Below are positions 47,104-59,339 of a DNA stretch of 64,000 bases, piece after piece. Source of the stretch: Sciurus carolinensis (Eukaryota > Chordata > Mammalia > Rodentia > Sciuridae); assembly GCF_902686445.1 (NCBI RefSeq), contig NC_062214.1, positions 46,013,454 through 46,077,453 of the forward strand. Reading direction: 5' to 3'. Each line of letters begins with the position of its first letter. Position 1 is the first letter of the stretch. The notes beneath the pieces are model-generated. The model did no database searches. It had not been told where the DNA came from and saw only the letters and a list, made by a program, of their open reading frames with translations. Position numbers and translations under genes: made by a program.

Positions 47104-47498
47104 TGTGTTAGTCAGCTTTTCATTGCTATAACAAAATCCCTGAGAAAATCAACTTACATGAGAAAAGATTTATTTTGGCTCAGTGTTTCAGAGGTTTCAG
47201 TCCATGGTTGCTTGGCTCATTTTTTTCAGGCCGGAGGTGAGGCAGAGCATCCTGGTGGAAGGGTGTGACTGAACAAAGCTTCTCAGTTCATGGCAGCCAG
47301 GAAAGGGAGGGCGGAGGGGACAAAGAAAGAGAGAGGAATCCAGGGAAAAGATATACCTTCATGGACATGCCCCTAGTGACCTGCTTCCTCCAACAGACCT
47401 CTCCTCTTAAAGTTTCCATTACCATCTAACAGCACCATCACTTGGGAATCGAGTCTCCAACACATGACCTGGGGGCATTTTAGATCCAAACCATATCA
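47104..47498 (-). repeat. MaLR LTR (ORR1/MT-like)
   Basis: Begins TGTGTTAGTCAGCTTTTCAT, has GTTTCAGTCCATGGTTGC and ends CAAACCATATCA. The flanks GGGAC (47099-47103) and GGGGC (47499-47503) are a 4-of-5 target duplication. It is the same family and orientation as 37916-38402. Confidence 0.82.
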
Positions 47499-47711
47499 GG
47501 GGCTCTGTGTAAAGGGATAGCTGGAAACTCTCTGAACTACTTTTGTAACTTTTGTTAAGTCTAAAATAATTTCAAATACAAAGTTAAATATCAAAAGAAT
47601 TTAAAGTATCCTTTTAAATAGAAAGTGCAAATAAATACAGAGTGTTGCTTTGGTAGGTTTCACTGGCCTGGCAGATGTAAAGGCATAAAATTGCTTTAAA
47701 AAATAAATAAT

Positions 47712-47905
47712 TGAACAGGGCATTGTGGTGCATGCCTGTAATTCCAGCAGCTTGGGAGGCTGAGGTCAGAGGCTGGTGAGTTCAAATACAGCCTCAGCAA
47801 CTTAGCAAGGACCTAAGCAACTTAGTGAGACCCTGTCTCAAAATAAAATACAAAAAGGGTTGGGAATGTGGTTCAGTGGTTAAGTGCCCCAGCTGTAATC
47901 CCCAG

Positions 47906-47947
<42 letters not shown>
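47712..47947 (+). repeat. B4-type SINE with (AAT)n tail
   Basis: B1-like half (CATTGTGGTGCATGCCTG, AGCTTGGGAGGCTGAGG), ID half (AATGTGGTTCAGTGGTTAAG), then about 14 AAT units where the A tail would be. Confidence 0.88.
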
Positions 47948-47950
<3 letters not shown>

Positions 47951-49610
47951 TTATAGTAAAAAAAATAATAATAAATAATTGTAGTAAAAAACTATTTGAA
48001 TATTTGAAGTAGATTCTTCCCACTTAAGGAACCATTGAAATACCCAAGAAAAGGAAAGCACCCTGGAGACAAAATGTGTCATTGACTGGTGTATTACAAA
48101 ATGTAATTGTAATTGTGTAGAAAAACAAAACTCTATATTTGTGTAACTGACAGGATGCCCCAAATTCTGACTTTTCATAGCACTGTAAGAAACCAAGTGG
48201 TTTGGTTCAAGCTGTTTTAAATCCCAAAAGAAAAATAAACTTGAGCTCACATGACCTGCTGAAGAGGTTTTAAGATTTGACAATGAGGGGACTACAAAAT
48301 ATGTGCGTTTTTATTATTTGAGAAATTCCTTTTCTTTTACAAAGTTGGAGCAGAGTCTTTTAATAAGAGCACTTTCCCCTTATCTAGTAATTCCTTCTGG
48401 TAACCTGAGCATAGACTATTCCTTGGATCCACATTGAACTAGAGCTCTTAAGGGCTGAACATTTAAAATTCATTAGGTGACAAGTGCCAAGAAGAAAGAT
48501 GGATCACCTGGAAGGATCCTGGACTCATTGCTGTGCACTTCGGAGTTCTTTCATCATGTTGATCATTAATAATCTATGAAAAGTGACATTTTAATTTTCA
48601 CCTTCAATTTACATCGTGCTTTGTGGATTTGATGGCATTTTCCTGTTTTATTTCAGCAGCATCAGGGAATTGATTAAGTGCCTCCCAGGAGCGAGACCTT
48701 GAGATCCTGCCCTGCCAGGCTGGCGGAGGAGTGGGATGAATGCAAAGGACTAAACCCCAGCAGCAACCAAATGGAAACCTAGAAATTGGTGGGAAAGAGG
48801 TGTTGAATTTTAGAGCAGATAAAAAGACTTTGGGTTAAGGCTGAGGACAGCGTGGAATGGAATGGGTAGGAGGTAGCTGGGAATTCAGCTGGGGGAGTTG
48901 TTCAAAGTTTTTAAAGCCAGACTACAAAATTGAATTTATGAAGTTTTATTTGAAAGAATATGTAGAAGCAGTCAGGATAGGAAAAAACTTAAACCAGGAA
49001 GACCTACTAGTATCTGTTGCTAATAAAATGAACTGAACTTCATTGAGAGCATAGCTATCTAAAGCCTGTGCTAAAGACTTTTCATGATAATCATATTCAA
49101 ACCACCTGGTATTTCCAGGCACTAGGTTACTACTATCCCCATGTTACAGATCAAGGCAAGGAGATTTAGAGATTTGCAATAATCATCACAGGGTAAATTT
49201 GACCTAAACTTGGGTTAGTTAATCGGAGAGCTGGGACTTTTATCCAGTACTCCAAATTCAAATAATTTTAATATTATTAATAGGAATAATGTAGAGGTAG
49301 ACACAGATACTAGTTTATGTACTTTGTCTATATTTGGTTCTGGGAGTGGGGTTGTCAGGTGGGACTTCTTATCTACAAGAATGCAGATTGTCATGGTAAG
49401 TTCCAGGACTTGTGGTAAGAATGGGATGGAAAGAAGGGAGTCAGAACTCTGAATGTGAAAGTCCTTGGGAAGAAAGGAGCAGCTGGTGAAGCTGAAGAAA
49501 AGGCTATGTTGCTAATGGTCAGGGAAGACCAAGGGTGCAGATGGTTGAGAGGGAGGAGGGACATTGATTTGCTTTAAATAAGCTGGGGACCACTTCATGG
49601 CCTTGAGGAT
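47948..49610. other. Repeat-poor sequence with a possible conserved element
   Basis: No repeat recognised. The stretch 48540-48690 is dense in homeodomain-like ATTA sites and contains TTAAGTG at 48674-48680; see the findings. Confidence 0.45.
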
Positions 49611-50020
49611 TGTTATGGTTTGGATCTGGAATGTCCTCAAAACTCTCATGTGTTGAAAGCATGCTCCCTAATGCAGCAAGGTTCAGAGGTGGGACTCTCA
49701 GGCAATGATTAGGACTGAGCTCCATTGATAGCTATCTGGTGGTAACGGTAGGCAGATGGTGCATGGTTGGAGGAAGTAGGTCACTGAGGATATGATCTTG
49801 GGCACTATATCTTGTCCCTGGACCCTTCCTTGCTTTCTGCTTCCATGAGCTTAGCAGCTTTCCTCTGCCACACTCTTCTTCCATGATGCTGTGCTTCACT
49901 CAGGCCCAGAGCAATGTAATCATCTGACCGTGAACTGAACCTCTTAAACTGTGAGCCCAACAGAACTTTTTAAGTTGTTCTTGTCAGGTGTTTTGGTCAC
50001 AGTAACAAAAAGCTAACACA
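49611..50020 (+). repeat. MaLR LTR (ORR1/MT-like), sense
   Basis: Begins TGTTATGGTTTGGATCTGG, has CTCATGTGTTGAAAGC and GAACTGAACCTCTTAAACTG, and ends GTAACAAAAAGCTAACACA. The terminal TG and CA are in place. A target duplication is not obvious. Confidence 0.82.
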
Positions 50021-52240
50021 GGAGTGGAGAAAAAAAAAAAGATGCTTATTAGAAGAAGAAAAACAGATGAATCCCTTTAATTTTATCTAAATGGTATTAG
50101 CTGTAATTTTTTCAAGGTGTAATTAATTAATAGGCTGGCCTTTACTGAGGTTGAATTATTAAGAATAAATAATCCAATTTTTAAAAGAGGAGCAGGGTTC
50201 AGATAGCAATGTTCTTAATTTTCTGGTCTGATATAAAAAAGGGAATTTTCTTTCACATATTAAAATCATCCAGAATGGTTTGAGAATTTTATGCCCCAAA
50301 TTACTACCTTTTATTTATTTTTGTTTAATTACATATTTGGGAAAAAAAAACCTTTAGATATTCTTGTTAGTTGTCATTGATGAAGTCATTACACATGTGG
50401 AAATATACATTTAGTGTAGAAACCACAAGGGGTACAGTTAAAATTGCCTAGTTCCACTTCCCAGAGATACAGTATTTGATCATGCTTGCTTGTAATTCTG
50501 CTGGTTATTCACACTCCATATAAATTATTTACCTCAGGAAGGACATATACTTTTAATGTTTATTTAAAGCTTAAATTGTGTACAAAATGGCATGGTATAG
50601 TGTTACTTCTAGTCAGAACAAATGGCCCTTCATACCTTTAGAAACAGACTTGACATTTTCAGCAGACTCTAAAATATCAAAATTCAATGTAAAAGTATGT
50701 TTTTAGTACATGACACAACTATGAACATCTTCATTCCATTACTACAATACACTATTCATGTCAATTCTATTGAAATAATTTTCATGCCCTATAAAATCTA
50801 AAATCTTTTAAATTCATGTGGTATTAGAATATTTAAGGAAATAAATTTGCTTTAAGACCAGCTTTATCAAAATCCACAAAGATTATATTGTGGCATAAAT
50901 GTATGTATAATAAATGTTGGAACAAGATGGGGGGAAAAGTTTGAAAATAGATAAACTCCCACTGGGTATAATGTTACCAGTTTATTTTTCTGGGATCATT
51001 ATTAAAGCATTCATTAGCCGTATCTTTTCTCATTTTCAATCACATAGTTGAACTCAAATTAGAGCATGGTCCTCCAACTTTCTAGTCATTGAATGTAAGA
51101 ATTCAGACAAGTATGGATTGGCTTGTTTATGTTGCACCCTCTGCATTTAAACTCTCTGGGCAAGATGGATTTTTATCCTGTTTCCTCATTTGATTAATTA
51201 ACCCAGCTGTGATAATTGTTGCAGCATCCCCCGGCTCATGCAGCCTCTCCAGCCTGAGGGACCAAGTCTCCATTAGAGCCTTTCATTGCACCAGAGGGGC
51301 TGGGGAGGACGCCTGATGATGGTGTTTCTAATTGCTTTGTCTAATTGCATAGGATTAGGGTGGTAAACTTTAAAAGCGTGTTTGCATCAAGAGCTGTATT
51401 TCAATTTGCCTTGTTAAATTATTTTCTCCTGTTGCCGATATCATGCCTAATTTTATAAAATGTCATCAGGCCCACAGAAGGGAGTGAAATGGGAATGGGG
51501 AAGGGTTAACTTAAGAGCAAATGCTGCAGCCCATCTCTTACCCCCAGCTTGGCCTATATGTCCATTAAGGTCACTATTCTGTTTGGGGGCAATACTGTCC
51601 CACTGTTCCACCATGCCACAGTCTATGGTGCCTTCATATACTCTACCTACTCCATTAGCACACCTTCTGGGGAAGAGGGCAAGTCCTAGAGCTTCCCCAG
51701 ATTCTTCCTGAGTTGACAAAGGGGGACAGCTGGTGGGGGAGAGGCAAGAAAGCCTCAGAAACGGGACCTGTCACTGTAGAATAGGGGGTTCTTAATCAGC
51801 GGACCCTCATATTTCCACCTAATTTCCTTTGCATCCTAAATTCATTATTTTGAGAATGTTTCTATGGATTTTTTGCCTGACAAAGGGCATACATTTGTCC
51901 CTGGCATACAGACGATTAAGTCTCTGGGAGGTGGCTCCTGTCCTCCCACCAGCTGAGTTGTAATCCGCATTTCTGATCACTCCTCTTCCCGGCCCAACCC
52001 CAGCTAGATATACAGTAAGAAATCAACCAAGACCCATAGTATGTTTTTTAAACTTCTTTATTATTTATGGAATTTTGTCCAGCCTGAGGCATTTGTGATT
52101 GAAGGCATCAGCAGTGTATGAAGGAATAAATAAACATGGCCATTTCCATCCCATTCCTTAACCCTTGCCACTGTGGCTGTTCAATTCAGAGTGAGCTGAA
52201 GGTTTCAGAAAAGTTGATAATGGTGGTTAATTGCTGTGAT
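50021..52240. other. Repeat-poor intergenic sequence, candidate enhancer at 51180-51480
   Basis: No gene or transposon recognised over more than 2 kb. The 51180-51480 block has many homeodomain, SOX and E-box-like motifs. The open frames 51453-51719 and 51460-51711 are overlapping chance frames. Confidence 0.45.
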
Positions 52241-52261
52241 GTTAATTAATTAATTAATTAA

Positions 52262-52398
52262 TGGTTGTACCAGGGATTGAACCCAGGGGTGCTCTACCTG
52301 TTAGTTGCATCTCCAGCCCTTTATATCTAAAAAAATTTTGAGACAGGATCTTGATAAATTGCTGAGACTAATTTCAAACTTGTGAGCCTCCCAAGTTG
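52262..52398 (-). repeat. Partial B4-type SINE
   Basis: Antisense ID half (GATTGAACCCAGGGGTGC, CATCTCCAGCCC) with a short B1-like remainder. A (TTAA)n run precedes it. Confidence 0.78.
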
Positions 52399-53127
52399 CA
52401 TTAATTAACATTTTATTCATTAGGGAGGTAAGAAGAGGTGACATATTTATTCTTTTATAGCTCCAAATGTCAGGTATTATCTAGACCTTTGATATCTGAT
52501 ATGGGAGCCACTGACTACATGTGGTTATTTAAATTTAAATGAATAATAAATAAAATTTAAAGATCAGTTCCTCAACCACACTAACCACATTTCCAGTGCC
52601 CGAGAGCAATGTGTGGCCACTGGCTATCATATTGGAAAGTGCAGGTAGAAAACATTGCCATCAGCATGGAAATATCCACAGATGTGTTGGTTACCTTGTT
52701 TACCATTCTCTTCCGAATTCTCTCTGAGCATGTCCCTCTAGCTTCCTTCTTTTCTCCCCTATCTCCTTTCTTTCTCACCCTCATTCATGTCTGGTTGTGT
52801 GACTCTCCACCTCCTGTATCTCACCCATGTCCCTGCTGTGAAAAGGTGTGTGTGATGGTATTTTCACTGGGTTCAACGCCACCATTTTCAAACAGTTCAA
52901 CTCATTATCTCCTTGTGATGCACTTTTATTAGGAAGGACAGTTGTAACTTCTTCTGGTTTGGGTTTTTTTTTGTTGTTGTTGTTCTCGTTTTAACTAGTG
53001 GGGTAACAGACCCAGAAAGTGTAGAAACTGTAAGTAACTAACTTGTCCAAGATTGCACATGGACACCAGTCATCTTCTGATTTCTTTTCTTTTTAAAAAA
53101 AAATTTTTTTTTGTGGATGGACCTTTA
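52399..53127. other. Unassigned intergenic sequence
   Basis: Nothing recognised. Confidence 0.5.
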
Positions 53128-53129
53128 TT

Positions 53130-53184
<55 letters not shown>

Positions 53185-53263
53185 TATGCAGTGCTTTGGA
53201 TAGAACCCAGTGCCTCACACATGCTAGGCAAGCGCTCTACCACCGAACCACAACCCCAGTCCT
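53128..53263 (-). repeat. ID SINE with (TTTA)n tail
   Basis: A run of about 15 TTTA units, then the antisense ID body (GATAGAACCCAGTGCCTCAC, GCTAGGCAAGCGCTCTACCA). Confidence 0.88.
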
Positions 53264-53689
53264 ATCTTGATTTCTCGTATGGGCTTCTTATGGTTTGTTC
53301 TTTATAACTATTTAGGATGGTCTCCTCCTCTGCTCTTAAATTTAAAAATAAGTCCAACATTTGCTGTGTCTCACTAACAGGGTGTCAGTATGAGAAGTAC
53401 ATTGAGGTGAGAGCTGGGAGACTAGTTACTAGTGTCCCTCCTCTGCCACAGGCCCCTTGGCTGTGTGACCTGGGACAGACTGTTTCCCTTTCAAGACTCA
53501 GCTTCCTCATCTGGAAAATTGGGGTGAGGGAGTCATTACAAAATGATGCTTAGATTACTTTTTACCCATACGACTTTTGATTTATTTCCCAAATGATCAC
53601 TTTAAAGGTTGCCCACCCTTGTTTTGGGGTGATAACCATTCCAGCAAACATTCTACTGATAATTTAACAGAAGGTTACTTCTAATATGG

Positions 53690-53866
53690 CACTTGGAGTT
53701 GCACCTAGGTCTTGCTACAAAGTCTGGTCTCACCCCAGCAGCAACATCTGCATCCACAAGATACTTGTAAGAAATGCAAAACTTCAGGGCTGCTGAAACA
53801 GAATCTGCATTTCATAAGACCCCAGGTGATTCAACTGCACCTCAACATTAGGGAAACTGTGATCTA
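53690..53866 (+). repeat. MER5A-like relic
   Basis: GTAAGAAATGCAAAACTTCA, GAAACAGAATCTGCATTT and CCAGGTGATTCAACTGCACC are MER5A-type phrases. Confidence 0.6.
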
Positions 53867-55174
53867 GGCACTGAGGAAACAAGAAGAAAAGCAACTCACC
53901 TGTGTATATGTGGCCAAAGGTAATGAAGGAGATATAGGTAAGTTGTCTATTACCCCAAACCTTCCCAGCCCCTCTAGGATACAGTCTCTACCTCCAGGAA
54001 TTTCCAGTTAGAATCTGAGCCTCCTTCCATGGGCAGACTCCTATTCTCTCCTTTATCTGTCTCAGAAATGTGAGAGAATTTGTGGAGAGCATATTTAGCT
54101 CTGGAGTCCACTTATTTAGGGACTCATCATCTGCTCTTACAAACTTTTCCAACTCACCAATACTCAGACAGAGGCTCTTTGACCCAGAAAAGCCTTTTCA
54201 TGCACACCCTGTTATCCTGCAATATTTTTAAAAGGAGGGATTAGAAAACTAGTTCTGTGGGATACACTTGGAGCAACATGGCCCTGAGTCCCTGAATGGC
54301 CCAAGGGAGAGCCAGCTATACACTCCCGAAGACCATAGGAGGCCTTCAGGAACATACTGTCTCTTACCATGAGGGAAGAAAGAACAGGACTTCATATTAG
54401 AATCTGGGAAATAACTGTTTGAACACAGTAGTGTCACATGTTTTCTGGGTGAATTATGGCTCTCAGTAACTAGGCTGTTTATGGGCTGATGCATGCTGGC
54501 TCCCTGCTCCTGAAGTTCACTGAGTCTGTGAGGGGAATGAAATATGTGGGAAAGCACCTGACCAAAGTGGAGGGATATGAGCTTTAACCTGGAATTGAGT
54601 TTTCCCGATCTGCCTTACCTCATGAACATGCCTTACCTCTGTCTAGAACAAAATCACCCATAAGAATGCCATTCAGTGCCATTTTGCTCACCAGCACACT
54701 TATTCATTGTGGTGAGACTGAAGAAGATCATATTCCAGTGGACAACATGGAGAACAGAATAATGAATTTCCTCCTGATAATTGACCAGGAAAAACTGAGG
54801 CTTGGAACAGTTGTTTGGACAACTGAGATGATCCTCCTTACTCCTGGGGAAATTCTCATGATCTTCAAAGGAAAAATCTCCCCTTGTAGAACTTCTCACC
54901 TGTGATGTCTAAGATTAGAATTGTATGTCAGCTCATGAACCTGGATGAGTTCCCAGATCTGTAGGGTTCATGTGCTAAGTTGGTGCTTTGGAGCAAAGAG
55001 CTGTCTGCCTGCAGACTAATTGCTTTTCAAGATGCCCATCAGAGGCAAGATGGCTCTAGGGCACAAGAGAATATGGTGTGCAGGAGGCAGGTTTTCCCTG
55101 CTTGTCTTGGCCCATGTAGTCACTGGGGTCTGTGTTCTATCTTCCCTACTCTTTTCAATAAATGCCATAGATTA

Positions 55175-55176
<2 letters not shown>
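53867..55176. other. Unassigned intergenic sequence
   Basis: Nothing recognised. The frames at 54249-54557, 54654-54899 and 54666-54905 overlap on opposite strands and lack features. Confidence 0.45.

Positions 55177-55231
<55 letters not shown>
55177..55231. repeat. (GA)n microsatellite
   Basis: About 27 uninterrupted GA units. Confidence 0.95.
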
Positions 55232-55233
<2 letters not shown>

Positions 55234-55265
55234 ACCATAGGTAGGTCTTTAAGTGTCTCCACGTA

Positions 55266-55610
55266 TTAGTCAGCTAGGGTTTCCAGAATAAAGTACCATA
55301 CACTGGATTGTTTTAATAACAGAAATTTATTTCTCATGGTTTTGGAGGCTGGAAGTCCAAGATGGTGGTGTTGGGAGAGTTAGTTTCTCCAGGGACCTCT
55401 CTGTGTCCTTGCATGGTCTTTCCTCCACACGTTTGTGTTGTAATGTCTTTTCATATAAGGACATTGGTGTCAGATAAGGTCCAGCCTAATGGCCTCATTT
55501 TAACTAATCACCTCTTAAAAGACCCTATCTCCAAGTGTAGTCAAATTCTAAGATACTAAGGATTAAAGCTTTGGAACATAGAAAGCAGCTCATGACACTT
55601 CATCTCCATA
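55266..55610 (-). repeat. MLT-like MaLR LTR
   Basis: GTATTAGTCAGCTAGGGTTT, CATGGTTTTGGAGGCTGGAAG (read as overlapping parts), CTCATTTTAACTAATCACCTC and GACCCTATCTCCAAGTG are the reversed phrases of an MLT1-type LTR. Confidence 0.72.
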
Positions 55611-57290
55611 ATCTCTTTTGAGGAATGAGAGTAGCTCTTTCTGTATATGGTTGTCACCCTGTGCCATGTGTTCTTGTGTCCTACATGTATAAGTCAAAAG
55701 TAACTACGTAGGCTGGACTTTAGAGAAGCCACCTGGTACCAAGTGTTTTGGACCTAGATCCTCAACAATGGAGGCTCTGCAAACTAGAGGGTGCTTCCCT
55801 GACCCAATCCACTCCTCCTTGGGAGGAAGGAAGGTGAGTTGCTCTCAGAGAAGTTGAGAGCTGCTTTATGGTGGGAAAAGACAAGTCACTGGCCCTGAGT
55901 GAACAGGAGCCATGTTCCCAGATCTGTAAGGACACCTGGATGTCCCAGGCATGAGCATGAAGAGCAAGAGACACTAACCAGCAACTCATTACTCTCTATG
56001 TGGCCCAGGGTGGCCACATAAGGGTTGGTATACAGGTTCTTAGGTGATGTATAGACACTGGCACAGCCCTGACCTTTGGGCTGGGACCTGAGTGTGGGCT
56101 AACACTGAACTGGAAGACACCTCTAGCTGCCTTCTCCAGAGTAGAAGGGAGTATTGGTCCTCTTCCATTCCTGCTTACCTTCACCTGAAATAAGATAGGA
56201 CATCCTGGTAGGTGCATCCTCCAACTGGACTCCCCTAGACTTTTTCCTTTGTAAGGACACTGCCTTGTTCACCTGAGCAGGGAAATTAACTTCTCTGAAA
56301 CTTACTCTTATTTGTAGCTCAGTCGGGGGTGTGATAATACGACAAGATGGATGTGGGAGAAGTGTCCAGCAAGTGCCTTAGAAAATAATAAATGACGGTG
56401 GATGTCATAGCCTTCAGGTGTCTGGGCTAGCATTAGAGACCTGTTTCTTGCTTTGTTCCACTTTATGAGGAAATGCAAAAATACCACAAGTGAAAACAAG
56501 TAACGAGGAAAGAGATGAGAGTTTATCTACATTTTTCAATTGATATTAGGCTATTAGTTTATTAGAATAAAACATGTTATCCTGACAGAAGAGGACATGC
56601 TGCGGTGATGAAAATGTTTTTTGTCCTGACTTGTGGCAGTAATGCGAGGTGTCCCACAGCAGCAGCCTGAGGAGGGAGGGAAGAAAGCGGTTGGCGTGGG
56701 TTGGATAATTTTAACCTCTTCATCACACTCCAGGCACCAAGTACAAAGGCCGAGAATTTTAATTCTTTGGGAACTGCGGCCCTGGTGTAAAGGGACCTCA
56801 CGGAGACATCTCTTAAACCTGCAGGCGTGGGAACCGCATTCGGAGGCCCCGGGGGTTGGGGTGGGGTGGGGGTGGGGGGCTGGAATGCCCGATCTGGAAG
56901 TCTTTTCTTATCCAATCGCGCCACCCCGCGGACAGAGTTGGCACTGCATAATCACCAACCTGACACCCGTCGACTGGTTTTGAAGCGGGCGGGGGCTTAA
57001 GAAAGTAGAGATCAGCGTTTAAAACCACCAACGCCTTTGATGCGAGGCAATCAAGGAACAATCAGTGAAACAAGCTGTGGTTTCAGGCCCTGTTTTGGGG
57101 GTGAAGGGGAGCAGACGTTGAGAAATGTAACCCTCTCGGGCACTAGTCCACACACCCAAACAAAGCCAAAGGCCTGGGTGGAGGAGGTAGAAGGCATCCG
57201 CACTCTTTGAATTCCTGGATCCCTTGCACCCCAGTAGAGGCTTCAATACAGAATCGGGGTTACCTAGGGGGATATCAGTTGGGGTGAGGG
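55611..57290. other. Repeat-free flank of NKX2-2, GC rising
   Basis: No transposon recognised. Several short overlapping frames on both strands lack support. Confidence 0.45.
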
Positions 57291-57343
57291 GCCCAATTTC
57301 TTCCCTCGCCTAGACCCCAAAGTCCGGCGTCCGGGCGGCGTCT

Positions 57344-57355
57344 CCCCCTGGTGGC
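57344..57355 (-). promoter_or_regulatory. CTCF-like motif
   Basis: The minus strand reads GCCACCAGGGGG, matching the core of the CTCF consensus (CCACNAGGGGGC) at nearly every core position. Occupancy is not shown by sequence. Confidence 0.5.
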
Positions 57356-58044
57356 TAGGCGGCGCCACTGCCCCGCTCTCCCTGGCCGGGGGAAGGGGTG
57401 AGGTGCAGGAGGGCTTCTCTAAAGGTTGTTAGTCGTACTTTCGCCTAACTGAACAGGAGTAGCAGTAGCCGCAAGGGTGTCTCCTCCCTAGTACCCACCC
57501 CCGCAGAAGATCTGGACTAACGTCAGAATCCCTCTTTGGCATCGCTGCCTTCTCTCCTTGAATCCCCGCTGCTTAACAGCTTGGACACATCACATATAAC
57601 TGCCCACCTCGCGTTCACCTACAAGGGCCGATGCGCGCGGGGACTGTTTAGGATCACGGAGAGCGCTCCCTGGTACTCCAAGGAACACCCCACCCCACAC
57701 CCAGTGGCCCATAGGAAGTTTGCTGAGGTTTAGGCCGAAATGTGATGGAAGTTGGGGTGGGGAGCGCAGGTGGCTTGTGGGTGGAAAGATGGGGACCGGG
57801 TTACAGTAGTGGAAAAGGAAGGTCCGCAGGTTCACCTGAGGGTGAACTGAGGGTGCAACTGGGTGGGTGCTCCTTCGGCGGTCTGACTCTCTGATCTAAT
57901 TCTGGTTTGGAGTCACCGACTCTTTCTCCGCTCTCCCACCAGCCTCCGACCAGAGGTGGACCAAAAGGCCGGAACCTGGGGAAATGCTTTCCGGACGCTC
58001 TCCGGGGACCAGGCCCCGCGCGCAGCGGAGTGCAGCGCTCCGGC

Positions 58045-58060
58045 GCCTCCTGGTGGCGCC
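58045..58060 (-). promoter_or_regulatory. CTCF-like motif
   Basis: The minus strand reads GGCGCCACCAGGAGGC, one core mismatch from CCACCAGGGGGC, in the same orientation as the 57344 site. Confidence 0.42.
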
Positions 58061-58210
58061 GCCGCACGGAACGCGCTGGTTTCTCTCGCTGGAGGCAAAC
58101 GCGTGGAGGGGGCACTCGGGTTCCGCGCGCTGGAGGCCCGCATTTCCCCACTTGCTCGGATGGCGGCGCTGAGGCCTATTCGCTTTATTAATAACGGTGC
58201 CCCAGGAGGG

Positions 58211-58254
58211 GAAAAAAAATGGAGCCTTTAAAAACCAGATTGGGTGGGAGAGGG

Positions 58255-58297
<43 letters not shown>

Positions 58298-59339
58298 GGG
58301 GCGTTGGCGAAAGCAATAAAACTCAGATCGCTTCCTTGGCGAGATAGCGGTGGCTATAATGCGCCGAGGGGATCAGGGGTTTATTTGCAGATCCTGGATA
58401 AAAGATGATATATCGACACGGTTTAGAGTGTCACTGCGCCTGGCCTCTCAGGAAGCCACAAGTACATATTTCCTGAAATACCACCCAACACAATATCTAA
58501 TCCACACGCCACTTAAGCACCTCACCAGTTTGCGCCTGGCTTCCAACTTCTGGGTGGAAGAGCAGGAGTTGGTGCGTCTCCATGCTCCCTCCCTGGCCTT
58601 TGTCTTCCGCCCAAGTAATCACTTAGCGATGGGTCTTAATAAATACGTCTGAGAACTGTCCTTATGCTTGGTAAATATTGGATTAGCTTTTCAATGACCG
58701 GGCTCTTGAAAAGGCTCGAGAAATCCACACCAGGTCTCCACTAAGCCCAACAGTCAATAGGTAAGGAAAATAAGTTATTTCCTTGGCTGGGGTGGGGAGT
58801 GTCGAGAAGGGGGTTCCCCACTCATATCAAGTTATCCAATTCTACAATGGCATTAAAAGGGGTAAAGGGGGATACCCAAGTTTTGGATTGGCTGGAATTT
58901 CCACCAACTCAGTAGTGTTCATTAAGGTCCAAGGGGTGCACATTTGGGTTCTATTTTTATTTACACAGCGCTCAGCGTTGAACTCTTTTGTTTAGCATAT
59001 ATTGTTTATCTGGGGAGCCAGGAGTTTTGACCTGACTCTTAAGGGAGAGATAGCATGGCCCAAATTATTTCCCACTACCGGCGTTAGCTCGGATGGCTTA
59101 GGGGAAGGCAAAAATGGGTAAATTCCTCGAGAACCCTGCTGTGTCTCCCCGTTACTGAATTTTGCAAACAAAAAGAGGCAGGTGACAGAATTAAAGCGGA
59201 AGGCTCTCCCACCTCCAATGTGGGGGAAGGGAAGGCTGTTGGAAGTTTCTGAACTGGTTTCCTGGTGGCACTAAGATGCAAGGAGGATTACCATGCGAAA
59301 TTCAAATGAAGTTGCGCCCTTAGCTGGTTTGGTAAGCTC
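58211..59339. other. Non-repeat flank with (GT)n and NKX2-type site
   Basis: A (GT)20 run at 58257-58297. The following 58310-58680 block has GCAATAAAACTC (HOX/CDX-like) and GCCACTTAAGC (TTAAGTGG on the minus strand). No gene recognised. Confidence 0.5.
58509..58516 (-). promoter_or_regulatory. NKX2-class binding site
   Basis: TTAAGTGG on the minus strand matches the T(C/T)AAGTGG-type core bound by NK2 homeodomains with Tyr at position 54, such as the one encoded at 63756-63935. Confidence 0.4.

Larger units (their letters stand above)
57291..58210. other. CpG-rich block with two CTCF-like motifs
   Basis: CpG frequency is visibly higher than in the left two thirds of the window. It contains CCCCCTGGTGGC (57344-57355) and GCCTCCTGGTGGCGCC (58045-58060), both close to the reverse of the CTCF core. 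The nested frames here are typical GC-rich chance frames. Confidence 0.6.

Noticed and set aside
51453..51719. Overlapping 88-codon minus and 83-codon plus frames
   Set aside because: They are on opposite strands of the same bases with no domain, in a block better explained as non-coding regulatory DNA.
57801..58231. Four nested frames of 76-116 codons on both strands
   Set aside because: They overlap one another in a CpG-rich block. Typical chance frames, with no recognisable protein.
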